Assembly: GCF_014268615.1 (NCBI RefSeq)
Contig: NZ_JABWQV010000015.1
Coordinates: 1-51,559 of the forward strand
Source of the DNA: Pseudomonas tehranensis
Lineage (GTDB): Bacteria; Pseudomonadota; Gammaproteobacteria; Pseudomonadales; Pseudomonadaceae
Direction of reading: 5' to 3'
Length of the DNA: 51,559 nucleotides
Every line of letters begins with the position of its first letter. Within the stretch, counting starts at the first letter, position 1. This document shows, piece after piece, positions 37,362 to 46,814 of the stretch. The translations under genes were made by a program, and so were the position numbers. The notes beneath the pieces were generated by a model. That model searched no databases. It saw nothing but the letters and a program-made list of their open reading frames with translations, and was not told the origin of the DNA.

Positions 37362-38456
37362 GTGAGACGTAAATTCTTGCTTCTGCTGGAAACCGGACTG
37401 GTTCTGGCGGTGCTGCTGTTGGGCACTTGCGCCTGGAAAATTCATTCGGCGTTGCAACAACCGCTGAACATCACCCAGGAAGAACTGCTGGACGTCCCCA
37501 ACGGGACCACCCCCACCGGAACCCTCAAGCGCCTCGAAGCGGACGGCCTGATCAAGGACGCGTTCTGGTTGCGCGTCTATTGGCGCTTCAATCTTGCCGG
37601 TCAACCGTTGCATTCCGGTGAATACCGGATGGTGCCGGGCATGACGATGGAAAGCCTGATCGAGGTCTGGAAGCGCGGGGAGGTGGTGCAGTACAGCGTC
37701 ACACTGGTGGAGGGGTGGAATTTTCGTCAGGTTCGCGCGGCGTTGGCCAAGGATGAAAAACTCCAGCAGACCCTCGCCGGTTTGAGCGACAGCGAGGTGA
37801 TGGACCGCCTGGGGCATTCCGGGATATTCCCCGAGGGACGGTTCTTCCCGGACACCTATCGCTTCGTGCGTGGCACATCGGACGCTGACCTGCTGAAAAT
37901 TGCCTACGACCGGCTCGAAGACGTGCTTGCCAAAGAGTGGGCGCAACGCGCCGCCGATTTACCTTACTCCCAGCCCTATCAGGCGCTGATCATGGCGTCC
38001 CTGGTGGAAAAGGAAACCGGTGTGCCTGAGGAGCGTGGGCAGATCGCCGGTGTGTTCGTGCGCCGTATGCGCCTGGGCATGTTGTTGCAAACCGACCCGA
38101 CCGTGATCTACGGCCTGGGCGAGCGCTACAACGGCAAACTCACCCGTGCTCATTTGAGGGAAGAAAACCCCTACAACACCTATCTGATTCCTGGCCTGCC
38201 GCCGACACCGATTGCGATGGTGGGGCGCGAGGCGATTCACGCCGCGTTGAACCCAGTTGCCGGCAATAGCCTTTACTTCGTCGCCCGTGGTGATGGTAGC
38301 CACGTGTTCTCCGATGACCTGGATGCGCACAATAATGCCGTGCGCGAATATCAGCTCAAGCGCCGAGCCGATTATCGCTCCAGTCCGGCCCCTACTGTGC
38401 CGGACGAGGAGCCTGTCGACGAACCGAACACCAGCGAGCCGCCGCGCTCGCAATGA
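37362..38456 (+). CDS. mltG: Endolytic murein transglycosylase MltG
   Basis: This 364-residue protein has an N-terminal membrane anchor (about 5-23) and a YceG-like domain. The catalytic Glu218 is in ASLVEKETGV, preceded by EGWNFRQVR. It cuts nascent peptidoglycan and sets glycan chain length, with its active site in the periplasm. It starts at GTG 37362, three bases after pabC. The C-terminal tail is Pro/Glu-rich and probably disordered. Confidence 0.93.
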   Translation: MRRKFLLLLETGLVLAVLLLGTCAWKIHSALQQPLNITQEELLDVPNGTTPTGTLKRLEADGLIKDAFWLRVYWRFNLAGQPLHSGEYRMVPGMTMESLIEVWKRGEVVQYSVTLVEGWNFRQVRAALAKDEKLQQTLAGLSDSEVMDRLGHSGIFPEGRFFPDTYRFVRGTSDADLLKIAYDRLEDVLAKEWAQRAADLPYSQPYQALIMASLVEKETGVPEERGQIAGVFVRRMRLGMLLQTDPTVIYGLGERYNGKLTRAHLREENPYNTYLIPGLPPTPIAMVGREAIHAALNPVAGNSLYFVARGDGSHVFSDDLDAHNNAVREYQLKRRADYRSSPAPTVPDEEPVDEPNTSEPPRSQ

Positions 38457-38466
38457 CTTTGTTTAA

Positions 38467-40087
<1,621 letters not shown>

Positions 40088-40129
40088 CAGACACTGCCTA
40101 AACTCAGCTCAATCGCAGCGGAGATCAGC

Positions 40130-40486
40130 ATGAACGAACCTGTCAGTCCCGGTCCACGCAATGGCATCCTGTCCTTGACCATCAAGGATAAGTCGGTGCT
40201 CTACGCCGCCTACATGCCTTTCATCAAGAACGGCGGCCTGTTCATTCCCACCAACAAGAATTATCGCTTGGGCGATGAGGTGTTCATGCTCTTGAGCCTG
40301 ATGGACGAAGCGGAGAAGATCCCGGTCGCCGGCAAGGTGATCTGGATGACGCCCAAAGGCGCCCAGGGTAACCGGGCTGCCGGTGTCGGTGTGCAGTTCA
40401 ACGACGGCGACCACTCAGCCCGTAATCAGATCGAAACCCACCTGGCCGGAACCCTGAAGTCCGACCGTCCCACCCATACGATGTAG
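40130..40486 (+). CDS. pilZ: PilZ, type IV pilus assembly regulator
   Basis: This 118-residue protein closely matches the founding PilZ protein (GILSLTIKDKSVLYAAYMPF, NGGLFIPT, VAGKVIWMTPKGAQGN, GVGVQFNDGD). The founding PilZ lacks the RxxxR c-di-GMP motif, and none is seen here. It is needed for type IV pilus biogenesis with FimX and PilB. A good site (GCGGAGATC) precedes the ATG. Confidence 0.93.
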   Translation: MNEPVSPGPRNGILSLTIKDKSVLYAAYMPFIKNGGLFIPTNKNYRLGDEVFMLLSLMDEAEKIPVAGKVIWMTPKGAQGNRAAGVGVQFNDGDHSARNQIETHLAGTLKSDRPTHTM

Positions 40487-40497
40487 CCCGACCCTTT

Positions 40498-41292
40498 ATG
40501 CTTGTAGATTCCCATTGTCACCTTGATCGGCTCGACCTCGCGGCCCACGACGGCTCCCTGGATGCTGCACTGGATGCCGCCCGCCAGCGCGGCGTCGGTC
40601 ACTTCCTGTGCATCGGCGTCAGCGCCGACAATGCCGCCGACGTCAAAGCCCTGGCCGAACGCTATGCAGATGTCGATTGTTCAGTCGGTATCCATCCTCT
40701 GGATGTCCAGCCCGATGCTACGCCTGCCCTGGATTGGCTGTTGCGCGAGCTCGACCATCCGCGGGTGGTCGCCATTGGCGAAACCGGCCTGGACTATCAC
40801 TACGAACCGCAAGCCGCCGAGGTTCAACAGGCTTCGTTCCGGCTGCATCTGGAGGCTGCGCAACAGACCGGCAAACCGGTGATCATCCACACCCGCGGCG
40901 CCCGGGCCGACACCCTGGCCTTGTTGCGTGAGGCCGCGCTGCCCCAGGCGGGTGTGCTGCATTGCTTTACCGAAGACTGGGACATGGCCAAAGCCGCGCT
41001 GGACATGGGCTATTACATTTCCTTGTCCGGCATTGTCACGTTTCGCAATGCCGACGCTCTGCGGGACGTGGCCAGCAAAGTGCCGGTCGATCGTCTGTTG
41101 GTGGAAACCGACTCCCCGTACCTTGCGCCGATTCCGTATCGGGGTAAGCCGAACCTTCCGCAATATGTGAGGGAAGTGGCGGAATTCCTGGCGATGTTGC
41201 GCGGCGAGTCCTACGAGCGGCTTGCCGAACAGACTACGGAGAACTTCAAGCGGCTGTTTCCGCTGGCCCATGTCCGCTCGGCGCAAGCCTGA
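40498..41292 (+). CDS. TatD-family metal-dependent hydrolase (YcfH type)
   Basis: This 264-residue TIM-barrel hydrolase has metal ligands in DSHCHLDRLD (start), GETGLDYHY, IIHTRGA, HCFTEDW and LVETDSPYLAP. Family members are DNases or D-aminoacyl hydrolases. It lies 11 bases after pilZ and is the last gene of the fab-to-tatD run, next to the rgsA candidate. Confidence 0.92.
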   Translation: MLVDSHCHLDRLDLAAHDGSLDAALDAARQRGVGHFLCIGVSADNAADVKALAERYADVDCSVGIHPLDVQPDATPALDWLLRELDHPRVVAIGETGLDYHYEPQAAEVQQASFRLHLEAAQQTGKPVIIHTRGARADTLALLREAALPQAGVLHCFTEDWDMAKAALDMGYYISLSGIVTFRNADALRDVASKVPVDRLLVETDSPYLAPIPYRGKPNLPQYVREVAEFLAMLRGESYERLAEQTTENFKRLFPLAHVRSAQA

Positions 41293-41301
41293 ATTTCAGG
41301 C

Positions 41302-41429
41302 AAAAAAAACCCGGGTTCTGGGGGGTGAATCCGGGTTAAGACCATTAGGAGTAAAACAAAGGCACACGGTCCGTTGGTACCTTTACCGGCGCGTCACTTG
41401 GGGGAGATGTCGCGCCGACAGTTCAAGTA
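41302..41429 (-). ncRNA. rgsA: Probable RgsA (P16) small RNA
   Basis: The 384-base gap between tatD and the TetR gene holds a minus-strand RNA candidate. A terminator hairpin (AACCCGG at 41337-41331 with CCGGGTT at 41314-41308) is followed by eight T on that strand. A -10-like GCATACT (41442-41436) would start a transcript near 41429, about 128 bases long. A second stem pairs GGCGCG with CGCGCC (minus strand of about 41378-41416). In P. aeruginosa I recall the RpoS-dependent sRNA RgsA/P16 next to PA2959 (tatD). Position, size and strand logic match; the exact 5' end is inferred. Confidence 0.65.
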
Positions 41430-41435
41430 TTGATC

Positions 41436-41442
41436 AGTATGC
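41436..41442 (-). promoter_or_regulatory. Candidate RpoS-type -10 box of rgsA
   Basis: GCATACT on the minus strand is close to the sigma-S -10 element CTATACT, with no good -35 box, as expected for an RpoS-dependent promoter. Confidence 0.45.
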
Positions 41443-41676
41443 TGACGCGTCCAGTTTGGCCGGGCTGGTTTTTAAACAAATTTGGAATACGCTCGCTTCG
41501 GATAAGTTCTCACTGCCGTCAAAGCCAGTCGTTACGGTGCGGCGAAGCGAATGACAGGAAGCCGCAGCTGCACGGTTTTGTGAAGAACTGTGGTTGGGAA
41601 CGGATGATCCGTGCATTTTTGCGTAAGTTAGGCATAATACTCGGCTTCGAATTTTGACCCTTCAGACCTTTTTCTT

Positions 41677-42315
41677 ATGCACAAAGAACCCCGTAAGGTC
41701 CGTGAGTTTCGTCGCCGCGAGCAGGAAATTCTCGACACCGCGCTCAAGTTGTTCCTCGACCAGGGTGAAGACAGCGTCACCGTCGAGATGATTGCGGATG
41801 CCGTGGGTATCGGCAAAGGCACGATTTATAAACATTTCAAATCCAAGGCGGAGATCTACCTGCGCCTGATGCTTGATTACGAGCGCGATTTGAATGAGCT
41901 GCTGCATTCGGCCGATGTGGACAAGGACAAGGAGGCCCTGTCCCGGGCCTACTTCGAATTCCGCATGCGCGATCCGCAGCGTTATCGCTTGTTTGACCGC
42001 CTGGAAGAGAAGGTGGTCAAGGGCAACCAGGTGCCGGAGATGGTCGAGGAACTGCACAAGATCCGCGCCTCGAACTTCGAACGCCTGACCCTGCTGATCA
42101 AAGGCCGGATCAGTGAAGGCAAGCTCGAAGACGTGCCGCCCTATTTCCACTACTGCGCCGCCTGGGCGTTAGTGCACGGCGCGGTGGCGCTGTATCACTC
42201 GCCGTTCTGGAGCAACGTGCTGGAAGACCAGGAAGGTTTCTTCCAGTTCCTGATGGACATAGGCGTTCGCATGGGCAACAAGCGCAAGCGTGACACCGAC
42301 GTTCCGAGCAGCTAA
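41677..42315 (+). CDS. TetR/AcrR-family transcriptional regulator
   Basis: This 212-residue protein has an N-terminal helix-turn-helix (about 15-60: ILDTALKLFLDQGEDSVTVEMIADAVGIGKGTIYKHFKSK, cited as its family hallmark) and a helical ligand-binding domain. It appears to match PAO1 PA2957; the ligand and regulon are unknown. A possible -10 (CATAAT at 41633-41638) lies upstream without a convincing -35 box. The tail is basic. Confidence 0.88.
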   Translation: MHKEPRKVREFRRREQEILDTALKLFLDQGEDSVTVEMIADAVGIGKGTIYKHFKSKAEIYLRLMLDYERDLNELLHSADVDKDKEALSRAYFEFRMRDPQRYRLFDRLEEKVVKGNQVPEMVEELHKIRASNFERLTLLIKGRISEGKLEDVPPYFHYCAAWALVHGAVALYHSPFWSNVLEDQEGFFQFLMDIGVRMGNKRKRDTDVPSS

Positions 42316-42453
42316 GTCATTCAGCTGCCTGATTGCGCCATGTCCGCTTACATGGCGCAGTGTCCCAGGAATATACTCAGGCTTGGGCCTTGCGAAAACT
42401 TGAGTTCTGGGTCAAGTTTCGTAAGTCCGATTCTTCTTCCGCCGGAGTGATCC

Positions 42454-43422
42454 ATGATCGTTGACCGTCAAGGCAGGCGTTTTCGCAATTTGCGAATCAG
42501 CCTGACTTCAGCCTGCAATTACGCCTGTACCTACTGCGTGCCCAACGGCAAGCGGCTAGTGGCTGCGCAGGATGAACTGTCGGCCGAGGCCATGGCGCGC
42601 GGTGTGGCCTACCTGATCGAAGCTGCCGGTATCGAGCGGCTGCGCATCACCGGCGGCGAGCCGCTGGTCAGCCCCAAGCTTGAGAGCTTCATGACGGCGG
42701 TGGGGCAGATGGGCCTGGAGGACATCAGCCTGACCACCAATGGTCAGTTACTGGCCAAAAAGCTGCCTTTGCTGGTAGATGCCGGCATCCGCCGCATCAA
42801 CGTTTCCCTCGATACCCTGGACCCTGTGGCGTTTCGCAGCATCGCCCGCGGTGGCGATCTGGCAACCGTACTCGACGGGATGGAACAGGCCCGTACGGCG
42901 GGAATGAAGATCAAGGTCAACATGGTGCCGTTGCGCGGGCAGAACCTGGATCAGGTGATGCCATTGCTCGAGTACTGCCTGGAGCGCGGCTATGAGCTGC
43001 GCTTCATTGAGCTGATGCGCATGGGGCACCTGGCCAGCGACTCCAACGCGTTCCTGCAGCAATTCGTCAGCCTTCAGCAGTTGCTGAGCCTGATCGGTGA
43101 CCAGTACGAGTACCTGCAAGCCGACGCTCCGGTGGATGCCACGGCCGTGCGCTATGAAATTCCGGGGCAGGGGCACTTCGGCGTGATTGCCAACGAAAGC
43201 GTGCCGTTCTGCCGTACCTGTTCGCGTTTGCGGCTGTCCTCCACCGGCTGGTTGCATGGCTGCCTGTCGTCGAGCAACCGGCATTTTGTCGGCGATCTCC
43301 TGGACAAGCCCCGGCATCAGGCCTTGCCGGCTCTGCAGCGCTTGCTGGTCAAGGCGTTGGGGGATAAGCAGGAAGTGGCGTTCTCCGGCGGCGCAACCGT
43401 GATGAAAATCATCGGCGGCTGA
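42454..43422 (+). CDS. moaA: GTP 3',8-cyclase MoaA
   Basis: This 322-residue radical-SAM enzyme starts molybdopterin synthesis. The first 4Fe-4S motif is CNYACTYC (Cys21, 25, 28). The second is CX2CX13C (Cys253, 256, 270), and the C-terminal double Gly (IIGG) required for activity is present. RITGGEPL follows the barrel's second strand. It stands alone, without moaB, moaC, moaD or moaE beside it. A ribosome site (CCGGAGTGATCC) is present. It could feed the molybdoenzyme at 19.4-22.1 kb, but other moaA copies elsewhere cannot be excluded. Confidence 0.85.
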   Translation: MIVDRQGRRFRNLRISLTSACNYACTYCVPNGKRLVAAQDELSAEAMARGVAYLIEAAGIERLRITGGEPLVSPKLESFMTAVGQMGLEDISLTTNGQLLAKKLPLLVDAGIRRINVSLDTLDPVAFRSIARGGDLATVLDGMEQARTAGMKIKVNMVPLRGQNLDQVMPLLEYCLERGYELRFIELMRMGHLASDSNAFLQQFVSLQQLLSLIGDQYEYLQADAPVDATAVRYEIPGQGHFGVIANESVPFCRTCSRLRLSSTGWLHGCLSSSNRHFVGDLLDKPRHQALPALQRLLVKALGDKQEVAFSGGATVMKIIGG

Positions 43423-43426
43423 CGAA

Positions 43427-43500
43427 TGCTATCGCGGGCAAGCCTTGCTCCCACAAGGTGAACACCGTACCTGTGGGAGCATGGCTTGCCCGCGATAGCA
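43427..43500. repeat. REP pair (tgctatcgcgggcaagcc family)
   Basis: TGCTATCGCGGGCAAGCC at 43427-43444 is mirrored by GGCTTGCCCGCGATAGCA at 43483-43500, with CTCCCACA/TGTGGGAG inside. It forms one long hairpin directly after moaA. Confidence 0.85.
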
Positions 43501-43610
43501 ATTTCCCATTCACTTGGATGTGTCTGACACCCCCATTTCGATGAGCTGGCGCAAAAGCTGCATCCAATGGCCATTCGCCGGTTTTCCGTCACCGGTTTTT
43601 GGAGGGTAGG

Positions 43611-44216
43611 ATGCGTAGCCTGGTTTTGCTGCTGGCCGTTTTGGCGCTTGGTGGCTGCATGAATGTCAGCGACATGGGGGAGGGCGTCCGCTATCACATG
43701 AGCGACGCCGGTTTGCTGGACCACAGCGACAGTCGTCGTGTGAATAACCTGCGCATCCAGCCGGATTCGTTCATCTACATTGCTCAGGGCGCGTTTGCGC
43801 CTCCCGGCAGTGCCTACCCGCGGCCCAATGTTGTCGCCGAAGAGGCCTTCAACGGTTTCATCGAGTATTTCCCCATGGTGCGTCGCGCCCGCGTTCCGGA
43901 GGGCCTGGACCAGGCCATGGGCGAAGCCCGTGCCGCCGGTGCTCATTACTTGCTGTACACGCGCTTCGCCAAGGCCGACAACCGCATCGGCAACACCGAT
44001 GAATGGCTGGATGAAGAGGCTGTGGACCGCTTGGGTGTCGACACCAGCGTCATTCAAATCATGTTGATCGAGACCAGCACCCAGTATTTGATTGATACTG
44101 CACGCATCAAGAGTCGTGGCGGTTTACTGACGTTGCACGACAAACAGCCAGAAGACCTGATCGCTGCCCCTTTGCGCCAGTATGCCCGCAGCCTGTTGGG
44201 GGTGAGCGACCAGTAA
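43611..44216 (+). CDS. DUF4823 lipoprotein
   Basis: This 201-residue predicted lipoprotein has a signal peptide ending LALGGC (Cys15). The mature part matches DUF4823 (FNGFIEYFPMVRRARVPE, AGAHYLLYTRFAKADNRIG, TSVIQIMLIETSTQYLIDTARIKSRGG). The function is unknown. TTTGGAGGGTAGG precedes the ATG; the track frame begins four codons earlier without a better site. It is probably cotranscribed with the DUF1285 gene 16 bases downstream. Confidence 0.85.
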   Translation: MRSLVLLLAVLALGGCMNVSDMGEGVRYHMSDAGLLDHSDSRRVNNLRIQPDSFIYIAQGAFAPPGSAYPRPNVVAEEAFNGFIEYFPMVRRARVPEGLDQAMGEARAAGAHYLLYTRFAKADNRIGNTDEWLDEEAVDRLGVDTSVIQIMLIETSTQYLIDTARIKSRGGLLTLHDKQPEDLIAAPLRQYARSLLGVSDQ

Positions 44217-44232
44217 CATTCAAGGAGTCACC

Positions 44233-44793
44233 ATGAGCGGACCGCAAAAAGCCAATGACTTGCTGGGGCAGATCCCCAAGACCAAAGGTTTGCCGCCAGT
44301 CCACCTGTGGAATCCTGACTTCTGCGGTGATATCGACATGCGCATCGCCCGGGATGGCACCTGGTACTACCTGGGCACGCCAATCGGGCGCAAGCCAATG
44401 GTCAAGTTGTTCTCCACCATCATCCGCCGCGACGGCGATGATTACTTCCTGATCACTCCTGTGGAAAAAGTTGGCATCAAAGTCGACGATGCGCCGTTTG
44501 TGGCGGTGACCCTGGAGGTTGAAGGGCAGGGTGAGCAGCAGCGACTGCGCTTCACCACCAACGTCGAGGAAACCACTGAGGCCGGCGGCGAACATCCGAT
44601 GCGGGTGGTGATCGATCCGCAGACCCAGGAGCCCGCGCCCTACGTGCACGTACGCAGTAACCTCGAAGCGCTGATCCATCGCAATGTGTTCTACCAACTG
44701 GTGGAGCTGGCGGTCAGTCGCGAGATCGACGGTCAGCGCTGGCTGGGGGTGTGGAGTGGTGGGGTCTTTTTCCCGATCGGCCTGGAACCGTAA
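44233..44793 (+). CDS. DUF1285-family conserved protein
   Basis: This 186-residue soluble protein has the DUF1285 pattern: PPVHLWNPDFCGDIDMRIARDGTWYYLGTPIGRKPMVKLFS at the N-terminus and VFYQLVELAV near the end. No enzymatic residues are apparent and the function is unknown. CAAGGAGTCACC precedes the ATG. Confidence 0.87.
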   Translation: MSGPQKANDLLGQIPKTKGLPPVHLWNPDFCGDIDMRIARDGTWYYLGTPIGRKPMVKLFSTIIRRDGDDYFLITPVEKVGIKVDDAPFVAVTLEVEGQGEQQRLRFTTNVEETTEAGGEHPMRVVIDPQTQEPAPYVHVRSNLEALIHRNVFYQLVELAVSREIDGQRWLGVWSGGVFFPIGLEP

Positions 44794-44796
44794 ACC

Positions 44797-44887
44797 CTGT
44801 GGGAGCGGGCTTGCTCGCGAAGGCGCCAGCACATCCAACATCTTCTCAGCTGACCCACTCCTTTCGCGAGCAAGCCCGCTCCCACAG
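44797..44887. repeat. REP pair (tgtgggagcgggcttgctcgcgaa family)
   Basis: CTGTGGGAGCGGGCTTGCTC (44797-44816) is the exact inverted match of the right arm ending at 44887. It separates the DUF1285 gene from the arabinose locus. Confidence 0.88.
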
Positions 44888-44907
44888 TGGGTAACGTAAA
44901 ATTCAAA

Positions 44908-44936
44908 TTGACACCCAATCATATGATGATTAGTTT
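44908..44936 (+). promoter_or_regulatory. Promoter of the GntR regulator with operator in its spacer
   Basis: TTGACA (44908-44913), a 17-base spacer, and TAGTTT (44931-44936) form a sigma-70 promoter. The motif ATCATATGATGAT (44918-44930) fills the spacer, and a wider CCCAA...TTGGG symmetry spans 44914-44939. A regulator bound here would block RNA polymerase, so autorepression is likely. Confidence 0.68.
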
Positions 44937-44969
44937 GGGCCTCTATAAAGAGTGGTTCATGGGGTGTTC

Positions 44970-45716
44970 ATGTCCAGCAGTTTTCACGCATCGACCGTCG
45001 ATTGGCTGGGGGGCTGGATAGCCGCCGGTCAGGTCAAGCCTGGGCAGACCATCAAGGTTGAAGCGGACCTCGGCGAGCAACTGGGCGTCAGTCGCACGGT
45101 GATCCGCGAAGCGATCAAGACCCTGGTGGCCAAAGGCATGCTGGAAGTCGGACCGAAAGTCGGTACGCGGGTGTTGCCGGTGCGCCGCTGGAACCTGTTT
45201 GACCCGCAGGTGGTTGGTTGGCTGTCGCGCAGCGGGCTGCCGGAAAATTTTGTCGACGACCTGCTGGACCTGCGGCGCACCATTGAACCGATGGCGGTGC
45301 GCTGGGCCTGTGAGCGAGCAACCGCCGACCAGGTGCAGGCGATCCGTCTGGCCTACCATGCCCTGGAGCGTGCCGTGGACAGCGGCGCCGATTACAACCG
45401 CGCCGACCAGTTCTTCCATGAATGCATCCTCGCCGCCAGCCATAACCAATTCATCGAACAAATGGTCCCGGCCTTGGGCGCGCTGCTGGCGGTGTCGTTC
45501 GAGGTGTCCGCCGCCGACCCGGATGAACTGCGCCGCACCTTGCCGATTCACAAGGATATTGCCGAAGCCATCGCTGCCCGTGATGCGGCGCGGGGCGTCT
45601 GGGCCTGCATGACCTTGATCGATAACGCTGACCTGGCGATCAAGCGCTTTTACCCTAACGTCATGGCCGGGCGAACAGAGATCGCCGGTCAAGCAGCAAA
45701 CAGGAGTTTTCAGTAA
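44970..45716 (+). CDS. FadR/FCD-type GntR regulator of the arabinose locus
   Basis: This 248-residue protein has a GntR winged helix (about 15-75: LGEQLGVSRTVIREAIKTLVAKGMLEVGPKVGTRVL) and an FCD effector domain (about 85-225), whose His/Asp ligands bind metal and a sugar acid in relatives. It is the first gene of a sugar locus and its own promoter carries an operator-like repeat that recurs before araF. It probably represses the locus and is released by a pathway intermediate; this is inferred. ATG 44970 is preferred over GTG 44952. The stop overlaps the lactonase start. Confidence 0.87.
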   Translation: MSSSFHASTVDWLGGWIAAGQVKPGQTIKVEADLGEQLGVSRTVIREAIKTLVAKGMLEVGPKVGTRVLPVRRWNLFDPQVVGWLSRSGLPENFVDDLLDLRRTIEPMAVRWACERATADQVQAIRLAYHALERAVDSGADYNRADQFFHECILAASHNQFIEQMVPALGALLAVSFEVSAADPDELRRTLPIHKDIAEAIAARDAARGVWACMTLIDNADLAIKRFYPNVMAGRTEIAGQAANRSFQ

Positions 45717-46588
45717 TGTGGACGGCTGTGACGGAACACCGGGCGACATTGGGCGAGGGCCCCTTTTGGGATGAGCCGACCCAGGCCTTGTATTGGGTCG
45801 ACATCGCCGGGAAGCAAGCGCTGCGACTGATCGGCGCCAATGTGCAAATCTGGCAGATGCCCGAACATGTATCCGCTTTCATTCCGACACACAGCGGCGA
45901 CGCCTTGGTGACCCTGAGCAGCGGTGTCTATCGGCTGGACCTGGAGTCGTCGGGTCTGGAACCGCGCCTGAAGTTGCTGTGCATGGCCGATCCCCAGCCT
46001 GGCAATCGTGCCAACGAGGCCCGTTGCGATGCCCTGGGCCAGCTCTGGCTCGGCACCATGCAGAACAACATCGGCGAAAACGGCGAAGACCTGCCCATTG
46101 AACGGCGATCCGGCGGCCTGTTTCGTATTGGTGCCGATGGCCGGGTAAAGCCTCTGCTGCGTGAGCGGGGCATTCCCAATACGTTGTTGTGGAGCCCCGA
46201 TGGCACGACGGTGTACTTCGGAGAAAGTCTCGACGGCACGCTTTACCGTCACTTCATCTATCCCGACGGCAGTCTGGCCCCCGCCGAGGTCTGGTTTGGC
46301 CCTCACCCGCGCGGCGGACCCGATGGCTCGGCAATGGATGCCAGCGGTTTCGTCTGGAATGCTCGCTGGGACGGCAGTTGCCTGCTGCGGCTGGACCCGG
46401 ACGGGCATGTCGATCGGGTAATCGAGCTGCCGGTCAGTCGTCCCACCAGCTGCGTGTTCGGCGGTGAAGACCTTAAGACTTTGTACATCACCAGTGCGGC
46501 GAGCCCGCTTAACCATCCACTCGACGGCGCGGTGTTGTCGATGCGGGTCGATGTACCGGGTGTAGCTTGTACGCGGTTTGCAGGATGA
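45716..46588 (+). CDS. SMP-30/gluconolactonase-family sugar lactonase
   Basis: This 290-residue beta-propeller has family metal-site residues: Glu in LGEGPFWDE (about 14), Asn/Asp in NEARCDALGQLW, Asn in GIPNTLLWS and Asp in GPDGSAMDASG. It opens sugar lactones to aldonic acids. The araFGH neighbourhood suggests L-arabinolactone, but related lactones are possible. The ATG overlaps the regulator's stop (TAATG), with AGGAG upstream. Cytoplasmic. Confidence 0.87.
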   Translation: MWTAVTEHRATLGEGPFWDEPTQALYWVDIAGKQALRLIGANVQIWQMPEHVSAFIPTHSGDALVTLSSGVYRLDLESSGLEPRLKLLCMADPQPGNRANEARCDALGQLWLGTMQNNIGENGEDLPIERRSGGLFRIGADGRVKPLLRERGIPNTLLWSPDGTTVYFGESLDGTLYRHFIYPDGSLAPAEVWFGPHPRGGPDGSAMDASGFVWNARWDGSCLLRLDPDGHVDRVIELPVSRPTSCVFGGEDLKTLYITSAASPLNHPLDGAVLSMRVDVPGVACTRFAG

Positions 46589-46618
46589 ATCCCAAAATGT
46601 GGGATGTAAATATATATA

Positions 46619-46648
46619 TTGAGATTATTTGGCGAGCGGGTTTATAGT
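46619..46648 (+). promoter_or_regulatory. Sigma-70 promoter before the sugar dehydrogenase
   Basis: TTGAGA (46619-46624) and TATAGT (46643-46648) are separated by 18 bases in an AT-rich patch (TATATATATT just upstream). It would start transcription near 46655, ahead of the 36-codon ORF and the SDR gene. Confidence 0.65.
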
Positions 46649-46700
46649 CGGTCCCATCAGCGATACGCACTCACACTAAAAAAACAAGACAGGTGAAGTG

Positions 46701-46811
46701 ATGCCACGATCTTCCTCCGTACCGCCCGACGGCGTACGCGATTCCAAAAGCCTTTCGCCCGGCCATCTCTGGATGTCCGGTTTTCGTCGTGCTGACCGGC
46801 AGGAGTCTTGA
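46701..46811 (+). CDS. Possible 36-residue leader ORF upstream of the SDR gene
   Basis: ATG 46701 follows AGGTGAAG, a good ribosome site, and reads 36 codons to TGA at 46809-46811, three bases before the SDR ATG. The product is Ser/Arg-rich with no recognisable domain. Its end would pass over the SDR ribosome site (AGGAG at 46801-46805), so its translation could couple to, or modulate, SDR expression. It may also be a chance frame; codon use is not decisive. Confidence 0.35.
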   Translation: MPRSSSVPPDGVRDSKSLSPGHLWMSGFRRADRQES

Positions 46812-46814
46812 GTC

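Noticed and set aside
41430..41657. 75-codon plus frame in the tatD-TetR gap
   Set aside because: No ribosome site, no domain, and it begins inside the rgsA promoter region.
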